A stretch of DNA of 64,000 nt from Adenophora triphylla var. japonica (GCA_022495995.1 JAFEMH010005394.1:1-64000), one strand, 5' to 3'; shown: positions 23,047-34,295, counted from the first letter of the stretch. Notes: generated by a model from the sequence alone, not told the origin. Made by a program: numbers and translations.

Positions 23047-25187
23047 ATGGCGGGGAGAAATGAATGGGAAAATTTAGAAGATGAGGAGGAGGTTCAAGTT
23101 GGAGACCAACAATTTCCAATACCGCCTTTCATGTCACAAGAACCACAATATGTAGGAACTCCAAGTACTGAAGAAAGTGATGCACATAACCTACCACCAC
23201 TTGCACCAAGAGGAAGGGGTCGCGGTCTTCGTGGAGGCGGTCGACAAGGTCAACCGCCTTCTCCTAAAATTCGTGAACCGAAGTCCTCAATTTTTATTCG
23301 TCACTTTAGGAAGGAGCTCGGAGTGGACAAACATGGTGAGGAGGTTTGGAAAGTGATATGTAACTATTGTGAAAATGTTTATACTTGGAAGGATGGCAAT
23401 GGATACGGCACTTATACCAAGCATGTTCGAGTTCATCATCCTACCGAATTTGGCATAGATCCAACTCAAACACAACTCCAAGGAGTTTCGACTTCTTCGA
23501 TGGGCGCCGTAGGTACGTCTTCTTCTTCCACTACATTTCATTATAGTGAACAAAACCATAGAAGAGGTATGGCAAAATTTGTTTGTGTTAAATGTCTTTC
23601 CTTTAGTTTTGCCGATGATGAATTCTATGAAGATTTTGCTAAACTCTCTCTTAACCCCGCCGCAAAAAGAATACCACGTAGAACTCTCACACGTGATATT
23701 GCAAAAATAGTCGGGGAATATAAATATGGTTTAATACAAACATTTGCTAATTTATCTCAACAAGTTTCTATTTGTTCGGATATATGGAGTGATAACCGTT
23801 GTGAACATTTTTATATGGGAGTAACTTGTCATTGGATCGACAATTCTTGGACCATTCAAAAGAGATTGATTGCATATAGAGATTTTGATGATGAGCATAC
23901 CGCACACAATATTGCACTTAAACTACAAAGTATTTTACAAGAATATAATTTAGTTACTAAAATTTTTTCAATGTCTTTTGATAATGCTAGCTCTAATATC
24001 GCAAGTTTACCGGAACTAATTGGTATTTGTAAACCGGTATTAGGTGGAAATTTTTTTCATATTAGATGTTTTTGTCATATTTTAAATTTATGTGTGCAAG
24101 ATGGTCTATCTCGCTTTACAAGATTCAATTATTCCTATTAAACGAGGTATACAGCTTTATTATGAGAAAAAGTTCCAATCAAAGAAAATGGAGAGACTAT
24201 TGCAAGGCAAATGATATCCGTCCCAAAAATTTTCAATGGATGTTACAACTAGGTGGAATTCTACCTATAAACTTTTAGCGGATTCTTTTCTTTATAAGGA
24301 ACAAATTTGCTTGTTTTTGTCTTCCGTTGGTTACAAATACCCCTATTTCCTCATCAATGGAATGCTTGTGGAAGCATGATCAAATTGTTGAAAAATTTCA
24401 AGGATGCCACCGTCATGTTATCCTAAGTACGTATTATCCTACTTCTAACTTAGTTGTTGATCATAGTACTATTATTTCGGGTACATTTTGTGAATTTAAA
24501 GATGATCCCATAATTGGTCCAAACCCATTGTTAGCATGAAGGAAAAATGGTTGAAATATTTTGAGACAATTCCAAGTATTTTTTTTAATTGCAAAAATTT
24601 TAGATCCAAGGGTTAGAATGGATGGTTTGGAACAACTTCTTACATATTACTATCAAAATTTGTTTGATGCAAATGATCCCCGTTTTCCAAATATTGATCA
24701 AATATTGTCCGATGCGAAAAATGAATTTTTAAATATTTTTAAAGAGTACAACTCAATTTATGGTGGTGCTAGTACAAGTGAGGCTCCTCCTCGTCAAACT
24801 AGCGAAACGGACAACTCTTTTTTGACTTCTTTTTATGGAAATAGAAAGCGCTCTAGAGGAAGCGGTTCTAATGCGGAATTTGAAAAATATTTGAACACGG
24901 AATTTGAATATGATGATGAGGTTGAATTTTGCATTTTACATTGGTGGGCCAAGAGGGCGAGTTCTTATCCTATTGTTTCTAGGATAGCAAGAGAAATATT
25001 TGCTTCTCCCGCATCAACGGTTTCGGTTGAGCACGCTTTTAGCATTGGTGGAAATATTGCGGATCCGCAACGTGCAAATTTAACCGTTGAAAATTTAGAA
25101 AATCAAAATTTGTTGAATGATTGGGTCAAAGCGGAGAAAAGAGATCAAGAGCCAAAGTTTTCCTCATCCGATGAAGATTTCTTTTGA
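23047..25187 (+). pseudogene. hAT transposase with BED zinc finger, disrupted in the middle
   Basis: The first open part (23047-24141) has a low-complexity N-terminus, then a BED finger (ICNYCENVYTWKDG with C-x2-C and the later HVRVHHP) and the hAT core: SQQVSICSDIWSDN, YMGVTCHWID, MSFDNASSNIASLPELI and HIRCFCHILNLCVQDGL. After a disrupted part (24105-24560) the frame 24561-25187 carries KILDPRVRMDGL, ILHWWAKRASSYPIVSRIAR and FASPASTVSVEHAFSIGG, the C-terminal dimerisation region, ending in an acidic tail. Frameshifts near 24110 and in 24280-24560 are the main lesions. An upstream ATG at 22911 is possible; 23047 is the first in the clean frame. Confidence 0.85.
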
Positions 25188-25630
25188 TTCAACATCGGGA
25201 AGTGACGAGAACAATGACACAATCCCAATGGCCCAAATGTAAGTTGATGTAATTTATATAGTTTAATTTGTATAATTTAATTTGTTGCTTTGTTTTATTT
25301 TATATATTAGGTTTTTTTTGTTTAGATTAGATTGTTATAATTTAGATAAATATTGTAAAATACTAAGAACGAGGTTAAGGCTCCTTATGTCCTCCCTTAC
25401 TTATAAAAGGGCAAGGTTGGTTGTCCCCCTCATTGTAACATTTTAACAATTATTAATAAAATTTAAGGGTACCGTCCCTTTTTCTTTTATAAAATATGTT
25501 AAAATAATTTGTTTATTATTCATCTTCATCCAAATTTGTTAGAATCTTAACAGTTTTGATGGCTTAAAAGAGAAGAAAAGGAAAAGGAAGTGACCAAAGT
25601 GCACTGACCAAACTTTGGGGTTGCTGGAAT

Positions 25631-25746
25631 TTGGCATGGGCGGTCGCCCACATCTCTATTGGGCGGTCGCCCATGTGTGCAGAGAGTTAAACATTGCTTG
25701 AATTTGGATATGGGCGGTCGCCCACCTCTCATGGGCGGTCGCTCAC
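25631..25746. repeat. four TGGGCGGTCGCCCA palindromes in hAT 3' region
   Basis: Near-palindromes at 25637-25650, 25660-25673, 25711-25724 and 25732-25745 (last with CTCA), in two pairs. The transposase ends at 25187, so they are in the 3' flank. Paired palindromes resemble the organisation seen in the Tat LTRs of this window, but the sequence differs. Confidence 0.7.
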
Positions 25747-25792
25747 TTGGACAGTTTTCAAAAAAAAAAGAAAGAAAAAAGGCCAAAAAAGG

Positions 25793-25922
25793 AACCGGGA
25801 AACCGTGGAACCGGAACCGGCATCAAGGAACCGGAACCGGGAACCGGATTTAGGCGGTTCCGTCCCGGTTCCTCCCTACCCCGGAACCGGAACCGGCGGT
25901 TCGGAACCGGAACGGGAACCGG
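25793..25922 (+). repeat. hAT right sub-terminal GGAACCGG repeats
   Basis: Counterpart of 22296-22515; ends in the terminal repeat TGCCCATGTCTA. Confidence 0.8.
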
Positions 25923-26077
25923 ATGCCCATGTCTAGTGGCATATACACCGGCGGGAATTTTCGCCGCTGGTTTAATTAACCTCAGCGACGGAAATTTCCG
26001 CTGCTATAATTAATAAATATCATTGTTTTTATTATATATAACATGAAAATTATTTTAAATTACTCTCAAAAAATAAA

Positions 26078-27164
26078 TATGTGTCAATACCCTATACCCT
26101 ATACACTATACACTATACCCTATACACTATACACTATACCCTATACACTATACCCTATACACTATACACTATACTCTATACCCTATACACTATACCCTAT
26201 ACACTATACCCTATACCCTATACCCTATACCCTATACCCTATACCCTATACACTATACCCTATACACTATACCCTATACCCTATACCCTATACACTATAC
26301 CCTATACCCTATACCCTATACCCTATACACTATACCCTATACCCTATACCCTATAACCTATATCCTATACCCTATACCCTATACCCTATACCCTATACCC
26401 TATACACTATACCATATACACTATACACTATACCCTATACCCTATACACTATACCCTATACCCTATACCCTATACCCTATACACTATACCCTATACCCTA
26501 TACCCTATACCCTATACCCTATACACTATACCATATACCCTATACCCTATACACTATACACTATACCCTATACCCTATACCCTATACACTATACACTATA
26601 TCCTATACACTATACACTATACCCTATACCCTATACCCTATACCCTAAACCCTAAACCCTATACACTATACACTATACACTATACCCTATACACTATATC
26701 CTATATCCTATACCCTATACACTATACCCTATACCCTATACACTATACCGTATACCCTATACACTATATCCTATACCCTATACTCTATACCATATACCCT
26801 ATACTCTATACACTATACCCTATACCCTATATCCTATACCCTATACCCTATACCCTATACATTATACCCTAAACCCTAAATCCTATACCCTATACCCTAT
26901 ACCCTATACCTTATACACTATACCCTATATCCTATACCTTATACACTATACCCTATACCCTATACCCTATACCATATACCCTATACACTATACACTATAC
27001 CCTATACCCTATACCCTATACCCTATACCCTATACCCTATACCCTATACCATATACCCTATACCCTATGCCCTATACCCTATACCCTATACACTATACCT
27101 TATACCTTAAACCCTATACACTATACCCTATACACTATACCCTATACCCTATAGACTATACCTT
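26078..27164. repeat. CCCTATA/CACTATA array (~1.1 kb) with CCCTAAA variants
   Basis: Long array of 7-bp units, mostly CCCTATA and CACTATA with scattered CCCTAAA (for example around 26645 and 26870). It resembles a drifted plant telomere C-strand repeat. The open frame through it (26043-26648) is a repeat artefact. Confidence 0.9.
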
Positions 27165-27600
27165 AGGGGTTAGGGTTTAGGGGTTAGGGTTTAGGGTTTA
27201 GGGGTTAGGGTTTAGGGTTTAGGTTTACGGTTTAGGGGTTAGGGGTTAGGGGTAGGCTTAGGTTAGGGTTCGTGGTTCGTGGTTTAGGGGTCGTGGTTTA
27301 GGGGTTAGGGTTGTGGGTTAGGGGGTCGTGGGGTTTAGGTTTGAAATTTCAAATGTTTTTAACGTCTCCAATTAGTTTTTTAGAATTCCAATCAGTTTTT
27401 TAACGTTGCCAGTTAGGGTTTAGGGTTTAGGGTTTAGAGGTTAGGGTTTAGGGTTTAGGGTTTAGGATTTAGGGTTCGTGGTTCGTGGTCTGTGTGGGGG
27501 CCTGTGGATTTAGGGGTCGTGGTTTGTGGGTTAGGGTTTTAAGGGTTGTGGGTTTAGGGAATTAGGTTTAGGTTAGGGTTGGGGTTAGGGTATAGGTATA
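27165..27600. repeat. degenerate TTTAGGG-like (telomere G-strand) array, opposite orientation
   Basis: Units GGGTTTAGGG, GGGGTTAGGG and GGTTTAGG with irregular spacing and TCGTGG interruptions, immediately after the CCCTATA array at about 27163. The two arrays face each other as an inverted pair. Confidence 0.85.
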
Positions 27601-28435
27601 TAGTATATGGTATAACGTTTTCGCTAGTTTTTTGAAATTTCGCCGCTTTTTAACGTTTCCAGAGTTAGTTTTAGAATTTCGCCGCTTTTAACGTTTCGCT
27701 AGTTTTCTAACGTTTTCAGTTAGTTTTTTGAAATTCCAGTCAATTTTCTAACGTTTCAGTTAAATATTTTAATGTTTTTCAGTTAGTTATTTTGTTAATT
27801 AGTTCTAAAAATAATTAAAAATTAAATATTATAATTACCGACGGAATATTTTCGTCGCTGATAAATTAAAAAAAATTAATTTATCAGCGACGGAAATATT
27901 CCGTCGGTGTTTAATTAAAAAAAAATATTTAATTTCACCGACGGAATATTTCCGCCGCTGATAAATTAAAAAAAAATTAATTAATCAGCGGCGAAAATAT
28001 TCTGACGGTGTAATATTTCAAAAAAAAAATAAAAAATATTTGATTTTCACCGACGAAATATTTCCGCCGCTGATAAATTAATTTTTTTTAATTTATCAGC
28101 GGCGAAAATATTCCGTCGGTGTATTATAAAAAAATATTTAATTTTCACCGACGGAATAATTCCGTCGCTGATAAATAAAAAAAAATAAAAAAATATTAAC
28201 TTTTCACCGACGGAATAATTCCGTCGCTGATAAAGAACTAGCGACGGAATATTCCGTCGGTAAATTATGCGCCAAAATAGTGGCGGTAATAAAACGAATA
28301 TTCGAGGAATATTCGTTTTAGCGACGGAATTTAATTCCGTCGCTAAATTTGATGCCAAAATCTTTCCGTCGCTAAAGCTTAATTTCCGTCGCTATTTAGC
28401 GACGGAATGAATCCGTCGATGTTTATTCCGTCGCT
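27600..28435 (-). repeat. CACTA sub-terminal repeats, outer block
   Basis: From 27830: repeated ~70-bp inverted units made of GACGGAATATTTCCG, an AT-rich spacer and CAGCGGCGAAAATATT. Between 27600 and 27830 are degenerate AACGTTTTCGCTAGTTTTTT repeats. These are binding-site arrays of the CACTA transposon. Confidence 0.8.
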
Positions 28436-28458
28436 AAAATACCAGTTTTTTGGTAGTG
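28436..28458 (-). repeat. CACTA terminal inverted repeat
   Basis: CACTACCAAAAAACTGGTA on the minus strand. It directly abuts the gag-protease region of Tat unit B, so the transposon inserted into the retrotransposon. Confidence 0.85.
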
Positions 28459-28690
28459 CCAGTGGCCAGTTGCCAAGCAAGCTCCTCCATTGACCCTATC
28501 ATCATTGAAAGAATCCTGTAAAGAAGTAACAGATAAGCCGGAGGAAGAAGTGAACCTGTTAACCAGATTCGGGCAAATCCACCAGGGTAATCCCAAGACA
28601 TAAAAGAAGTCAGCAAATCAAGCACCCAGGGAGAATCGTAACCCTTATGCCAAGACAGCTGAAACTCCTGACCCCGAGAAAGAGGATCAT

Positions 28691-29209
28691 GTGCTCACTC
28701 AGTTGAAACAGACTCAAGCCAACATCTCTCTGTGGTCCTTACTCACCTCATCTTATCCCCACAAGCTGAAATTGGAGGAAAGTCTGGCCCGCACACTGGT
28801 CCCTATTGATGCTACCCCTGATAACGTGGTGCAACTAATTGGGAGCATCCACTACGGAAACATAGTCACCTTCACAGACCTCGTTCTCCCCCAGTTCGGA
28901 GCCGATCAGAATGAGCCTCTCTTCATCACGGTCCAGTTGGATGAACGACGCCTCCCTCGGGTTTTAGTTGACAATGGGTATGGAATGAACATCCTCCCAG
29001 CAAAGATCATGAGCCTGCTCGGCATCAAGCCCACAGATCTGAAGCCTTCCTCCCTTACAGTCAAGGCCTATGACTCAACGTCTCGTACAGTACTTGGGGC
29101 TGCTACTTTGAACCTGTGGTTCGGCAAAAATATGATACTTGTAGAATTCCAAGTCATTGATATCCCAATCACCTTTAACGCTCTTTTGGGAAGACCTTGG
29201 CTGCACTAA
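28691..29209 (+). pseudogene. aspartic protease domain (unit B)
   Basis: The active site LVDNGYGMNILPAKIM lies near 28964-29010 with N-G in place of the common T/S-G; the hydrophobic partner region FQVIDIPITFNALLGRPWLH is at the end. Upstream, PDNVVQLIGSIHYGNIVTF is a conserved lead-in. It releases the mature proteins from the polyprotein. Stop TAA at 29207 where the frame continues beyond it (VNGVASSLHQCVKFV), so the stop is a secondary mutation. Confidence 0.8.
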
Positions 29210-29359
29210 GTCAATGGGGTCGCTTCAAGCCTTCATCAGTGTGTGAAGTTCGTTTCAGAGGGGGATATAACAACCATTTATAGAGACCTAGTCACTCTGG
29301 AAGGCACTGAAACAGGCTGAATACCCATCCTGGAAATCAAGCATGATGAAGATGGTTTC

Positions 29360-29593
29360 ATGCTAACCGTCTTCACAGTCGAATCTCCTAAGGCTCAAGT
29401 TTGCAATGTGGATTTGACTGTCACCCGAGACAAAATCCTTCCCGTCATGAGGATGATGAGAAAGATGAACTACCTGCCTGGTCTGGGTCTTGGGAAACGC
29501 CTACAAGGGACTCACAAGGTAATTGAAGTAAAGGAACAGAAAACTCGCCATGGCCTGGGATATGAGCCAACCTCGGAGGAGATTGCAAAATAA
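29360..29593 (+). pseudogene. G-patch-like segment (unit B)
   Basis: The segment YLPGLGLGKRLQG, then RHGLGYEP, has the glycine pattern of a G-patch, an RNA-binding module found after protease in several retroelements. It lies in the same polyprotein as protease; stops near 29319 (TGA) and at 29591 (TAA) break the frame. Confidence 0.65.
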
Positions 29594-29677
29594 AATAAAA
29601 TTGCTCGGAAGAGGAGGGAAGATGTTGCAAAAAAGATCCCTGACGGTGGTCCTAAATCTCTCCCTTTCAGTCTTGAC

Positions 29678-30736
29678 ATGACTGGCTACTTCATAAAGGG
29701 CACTCCACAGGTGGACAACGCCGCAGTCAAAAAGCCCACTCCTACAGAAGGCTGGCTGAAACTACAGGAGAATCTTAGCAAGTTCAGGGGAACCAAAGCC
29801 AACCCCGTGCGAAGAATGTTTCTCGATTTACCCAATATACCTGCGGCTACCACCACCATGAAAAGTGAGTATACTTTCAAAGGAGTACCGGAGTTGGAAA
29901 AACAATTTAAGAAGCTCAATGAGGTCATCCCGACTGCCGAAGAGGCCACAAAAGCTGAGTTTGAACTGGTCATGCCAAAGGCCAAGACTCCAGAGTTCTC
30001 CCTAGATGAATGGGATGGTCCCGTCATGCAGCAAATGTTTGGGGAAGAAATACACATTCTAGACCTGATCGACCTGGGTTTAGTGAAAGAAATGATTGCG
30101 ATAATTGAAGCGAGAGGACAGAAGCCGTTCGATCCCCGAGCCATGGTCATGTAGTCTACCATGCCCCTGAAGAATTGGGAGACTCTCTCTGGTCCGTCCG
30201 CGAGCAAAGAAGAAATGATCACAAAGCTTGGATTGGTCCCTTGTCCCCTTGTGTCTACCTATCTCAAGTCCTCTGAGTCTCTTGTCATCGAATTTGAGTC
30301 CTTAGAGTCGTCTTATGGCCTTACGCCAGAAGACTACAAAATTGTAGCCAACGGTGTACTCCCTTTTGCTCTGAATGAAATGATCGACCTTTCTGAGTAT
30401 CCCCTGATCGCCACTTTAACTAATGTTAAATTAACTAATAACTTAAAAACGGTTTATAATGATTCACTAGATAAAGATGCAGACACACTAAACGAACAAT
30501 ACATTAAAGAAATCTTTAAGCAGGTTGTCGAGAAAGAGAAAAACCGAGCCCAAGTTGTCGAGGAGGTTTTGACTCGTGTGAATCTGGGAACTGCAGAAGA
30601 GCCTAAAGAGACGCAGATTGGCAGTTTCTTTGACGGGCCCGAACAAGCAACTCTGACTGAACTACTCAAGGAATTTGTGGACGTGTTTGCATGGTCTTAC
30701 AAGGATATGTCCGGCCTCGATCCCTCCATAGTGTAG
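29678..30736 (+). pseudogene. protease-RT linker region of the polyprotein (unit B)
   Basis: Two open parts in the same frame are separated by TAG at 30152 and closed by TAG at 30734. The second ends EFVDVFAWSYKDMSGLDPSIV, the usual lead into Ty3/gypsy RT. The first has no recognised fold. Ogre elements carry an intron between protease and RT; no convincing donor-acceptor pair was identified here. Confidence 0.65.
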
Positions 30737-30748
30737 CACCGAATACCG

Positions 30749-31430
30749 TTGGACCCCGAAGTCGAGCCAGTAAAACAAAAGCTGAGAAAGATCAAGCCCG
30801 AATGGTCGTTACAAGTAAAAGAAGAAATTGAGAAGATGCTCAAAGCGGGATTCATCAGGGTCATTGAATACCCCACATGGCTCTCCAACATCGTAACAGT
30901 CACCAAGGCTAACGGAAAAGTTCGATGTTGCGTGGATTTCAGTGATCTCAATAAAGCCAGCCCAAAGGACGATTTCCCCCTGCCCAACATTGACATGCTG
31001 GTAGATAACACGGCCAACTACGAAGTCAAGTCTTTCGTTGACGGTTTCACCGGCTACAACCAGATCAAAATGGCCGAAGAGGACCAGGCTAAAACAGCTT
31101 TCACTACTCCTTGGGGAACATACTGCTACACAGTCATGCCTTCTGGTCTAAAGAATGCTGGGGCTACCTATCAGAGGGCAGCCACCGCCCTGTTCTACGA
31201 AATGATTCATAAACAAATCGAGGTCTACGTGGATGACATGATAATCCACTCCAAATGATCCGATGGCCAGCACTTCATCGATTTGAGAAAATTATTCGAC
31301 CGTCTCAAAGAACATTCCATGAGGCTGAACTCAGCTAAATGCTCCTTTGGCGTCAAGCGAGGTAAAGTATTGGGATACATGGTGACTAACGGGGAATTGA
31401 AGTAGACCCTTAGAAGATCAAAGTCGTAGT
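30749..31430 (+). pseudogene. reverse transcriptase (unit B)
   Basis: Copies RNA into DNA. Visible blocks: GFIRVIEYPTWLSNIVTV, CVDFSDLNKASPKDDFPLPN, SFVDGFTGYNQIKMAEEDQ, KTAFTTPWGTYCYTVMPSGL and the catalytic YVDDMIIHSK (31231-31255). TGA at 31256 follows; then DLRKLFDRLKEHSMRLNSAK and a one-base shift near 31390. Otherwise close to full length. Confidence 0.92.
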
Positions 31431-31434
31431 TGAG

Positions 31435-32085
31435 ATGAAGCCACCTCGAACACTGACAGAATTCAAATCTTTCATGGGAAGGCTGCAGTACATAAGCCGC
31501 TTTGTGAATCAACTAACCTCCATCTATGAGCCTATCTTTAAGCTGATGAAGAAGAGCACACGCAGTGAATGGAACCCAGAATGCCATTTTGCTTTTGACA
31601 AGATCAAGGCATACCTTGTGAATCCTCCAATCCTTTTCCCCCCTCATCGGCAAAAGCCACTACTGTTATACCTGACTGTCACAGACACAACAATTGGGGC
31701 TATGCTGGCACAGGAGAAGAAAGACTCCAAAGTTGAAAGCGCCATCTATTTTGTAAGCAGAAAGCTACAAGGCAGCGAACTCAATTACTTAGTTTGCGAG
31801 AAAACCTGCGCAGGTCTAGTATGGGTAGTGGGAAAGTTGAAGCACCACATGCAGTCTCACTCAGTGCACTTGGTCTCAATGCTGGATCCCATCAAATACC
31901 TGTTCGACAAGCCCTCCCTCTCCATGAGATTGGCAAAATGGTCATTATTTCTGGCCGAATATGATATCACTTATGTGACAAGAAAATCCGTGAAAGGACG
32001 GATAATGGCTGAACAACTGGCTGACTTCCTTAGTGATGAATGCCAAGGATCGGAACCTCAATTCCTTGACGAAGGAATTTTCGCT
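31435..32085 (+). pseudogene. RNase H, Ty3/gypsy type (unit B)
   Basis: Starts with the thumb/connection phrase KPPRTLTEFKSFMGRLQYIS and continues to LLLYLTVTDTTIGAMLAQE, AIYFVSRKLQGSELNY, CAGLVWVVGKLKHHMQSH and LAKWSLFLAEYDITYV. This is the ordinary RNase H domain that degrades template RNA. The frame runs into the second RNase H until a frameshift near 32140. Confidence 0.85.
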
Positions 32086-32572
32086 TTAGAAGAAGAAAAT
32101 CGCTGGCAACTCTTCTTTGATGGGGCAACAATGTACGGGGAATGGGATAGGAATGCTCCTGGTCGATCCCACTGATGAACATACTCCCATAGCCGTGAAG
32201 CTCAATTTCGAAGTCACTAACAATGCCACCGAGTATGAAGCCTGCATAGCTGGATTGGAGGCTGCTTTACAAAGGAACATGAAGGAGTTAGAAGTATATG
32301 GTGACTTCGCCCTCATCATCAACCAAGTGTCCAAAAAGTGGAAAACAATTGATCCGGGTCTGCAAAAGTACCACGCCTATATGGAAGACCTTGTGGCCCA
32401 GTTCGAGGAGGTCAGCTTCCACTATCTGCCCAGAGATCGCAACAGGTTCGTAGATGCCCTGGCTACACTAGCCTCTCTTGTCGAAATACCCGAAGGAAAA
32501 TCAGTCAAACCCTTCAAGATTGGGAGAAGGGAAAACCCGGCCTACTGTTTTGAGATTGAAGCAGAGGAGTAA
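32086..32572 (+). pseudogene. second (additional) RNase H domain, Tat hallmark (unit B)
   Basis: The segment ENRWQLFFDGA is followed, after a frameshift near 32140, by NATEYEACIAGLEAALQ, LEVYGDFALIINQVSKKWKT and YLPRDRNRFVDALATLASL, the pattern of an archaeal/plant-like RNase HI fold. A second RNase H between RNase H and integrase is an established feature of Tat elements. In the visible part FDG, E, D and the final RN-x3-DAL aspartate are present, so the catalytic acids may be intact. Stop TAA at 32570. Confidence 0.85.
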
Positions 32573-32611
32573 CCAGTAAACGACCCGTGTTATGCTCAGA
32601 TCTACCAGTAC

Positions 32612-33860
32612 TTGAAAAGCGGTGAAGCCTCTTTCAAAAACAAAGACGAGGAATACAAAGAAGGAATCAAGGCAAGAAGTATGATAGCTCTGAAACGCCT
32701 GGCTTCCCACTACGTCCTTCTGGGAGATACGCTATACAAAAAGCGTTACCGGGGTCCCCTCTTACGCTGCATCAGCAAACAAAGGGCTGTCGAGCTAATG
32801 AATGAAGTACATGGTGGTACCTGTGGCCCCCACATGAATGCTCGAGCCTTAATGCAGGTCATCCTGAGAATGGGCTATTTCTGGATCTCTATGGAGACAG
32901 ATTGCATCCAGTTCGTGAGAAGCTGCGACAAATGTCAGCGCTATTCAAATCTCAACCATTTGCCTCCACACGACCTCTACTGAATGACAACCCCTTGGCC
33001 TTTCGTTACCTGGGAAATCGACGTCATCGGCAAGGTTACACCACCAGGAAGCAACGGTCACGAGTTCGTCCTGGTAGCCATAGATTATTTCACCAAATGG
33101 GTCGAGGCCAAGTCTTACAAGGTCCTTAATTCTAAGAAGGTGGCCCTCTTTATCAAAGAAAACATCATGTGCAGATACGGGTTGCCAGCTGAAGTGATTT
33201 CTGACAATGGCTCTCATTTTGAGGGAGAATGCGACAGATTGTTGGCAGAGTTCAAGATAACTCGTCACAAGTCATCCCCTTATTGGCCCCAAACCAATGG
33301 CGCCGTTGAAGCAGCAAACAAGACTCTAGAAAACATCATCAGGAAGATGGCTGTCCGAGGCAGAGATTGGCCAGACAAGCTCCACCTTGCCCTCTGGGGA
33401 TACAGAACATCCGTCAGAACTGCCACAGGAGAAACGAACTTTGCACTCACTTACGGAATGGAGGCCGTCCGTCCAATCGAATTGGAAATCCCCTCACTCC
33501 GTATGTTGTTGGAAAATCAGATCAACGAAGTCGAATGGCTCCAGAGTCGCCACGATGAGTTGGCCCTGCTAGATGAACGTCGTCTAAAAGCCATGGAACA
33601 CACCCGAGCTTACCAAGCAAGAATGACCAGAGATTTTGACAAGAAAGTGAAACATAGGGACATCCGAGAAGGCAACCTCGTGCTAAAAGAGAAGCCTCCA
33701 ACCCACGCCAATTCACTTGGAAAATGGGAGACCGTCTGGATCGAACCCTATGTAGTTCAGAAGATCTTCTCTGGAGGAGCCATGTAGCTCGCAGACTTAG
33801 ATGGAAATCCTTTCGTGTACCCGGTGAATGGAGACAAGCTCCGTAGATACTATGCCTGAA
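32612..33860 (+). pseudogene. integrase (unit B)
   Basis: The zinc-binding domain shows ELMNEVHGGTCGPHMNAR and CDKCQRYSNLNH. The catalytic core runs from EIDVIGKV, over DNGSHFEGECDR, to NGAVEAANKTLENI, giving the D, D, E triad. The C-terminal part has KEKPPTHANSLGKWETVW, then VVQKIFSGGAM. Nonsense codons at 32981 (TGA) and 33785 (TAG) interrupt otherwise continuous frame. A short tail to 33857 (GDKLRRYYA) ends the pol frame. Confidence 0.9.
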
Positions 33861-34001
33861 GACCGAGTCATTTCCCCTCAAAAGTGCTAAAAGAGTAATA
33901 CCAACTGGGTTGAAAACCCGAAAGGGCAGCCTAGGTAAAAAATAGGGTCACTTCTCTCATCCCTCTCTCTACCTACCCATTCTAAAAAAAAACTCATAGA
34001 G

Positions 34002-34076
34002 TCGAACTACGGAGACCTGAGCCCCTCAGTCCTCTTGTAAAAGGGGAACGTAGGCAGCCGAAAATGGTTCGGTCTA
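34002..34076 (+). promoter_or_regulatory. conserved hairpin module after integrase (instance 3)
   Basis: CTACG 34007-34011 with CGTAG 34049-34053; inner stem CCCC (34022-34025) with GGGG (34043-34046); third stem CCGAA (34058-34062) with TTCGG (34068-34072). Confidence 0.7.
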
Positions 34077-34295
34077 AAACATAAACAAAAATCATACTTT
34101 GTCATCAACACATTGATAAAGTCATGACCGCGTCTCGAAAAACTCTAATGCAATTCACATGTTCATTACAGTTAATTTTTTTTGATGAGTTCAAGCCCGG
34201 TCTACTCTTAAACTCACAACTAAGCTAAAAGATAAAAAAAATGCATAACTAAAAACTAATGTGCCTGCAAGGATGATCAGTGGATACTCGAGGTT

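Larger units (their letters stand above)
22280..25935 (+). mobile_element. hAT DNA transposon, 3656 bp, TSD GTGGCATA
   Basis: Perfect 12-bp terminal inverted repeats TAGACATGGGCA / TGCCCATGTCTA and a perfect 8-bp target duplication GTGGCATA (22272-22279 and 25936-25943), both diagnostic of hAT. Both ends carry GGAACCGG sub-terminal repeats. It encodes one BED-type transposase with a few disruptions, so it looks young but non-functional. Confidence 0.93.
14871..28458 (-). mobile_element. CACTA (En/Spm) DNA transposon, left end truncated, with nested insertions
   Basis: The right end reads CACTACCAAAAAACTGGTA on the minus strand (28458 downwards), the terminal inverted repeat type of this superfamily. 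It is followed inward by many GACGGAATATTCCGTC sub-terminal palindromes (28440-27830, again 25950-26010 and 20750-20880). Transposase-associated, tnp2-type and TnpA/Ptta-type genes follow on the minus strand. The other terminus is missing: the TnpA-type gene runs into the LTR of retrotransposon A at about 14871. A Copia-like solo LTR and a hAT element sit inside. Confidence 0.85.

Noticed and set aside
26043..26648. 201-codon frame of YTLYPIP repeats
   Set aside because: Translation of the CCCTATA array; a repeat artefact.
27165..27600. Chromosome end
   Set aside because: The TTTAGGG-like repeats are degenerate, face a CCCTATA array and are surrounded on both sides by transposon sequence, so they are interstitial.
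30161..30736. Separate gene for the protease-RT linker
   Set aside because: It is in the same frame as the flanking parts and is bounded only by single stop codons, so it belongs to the polyprotein.
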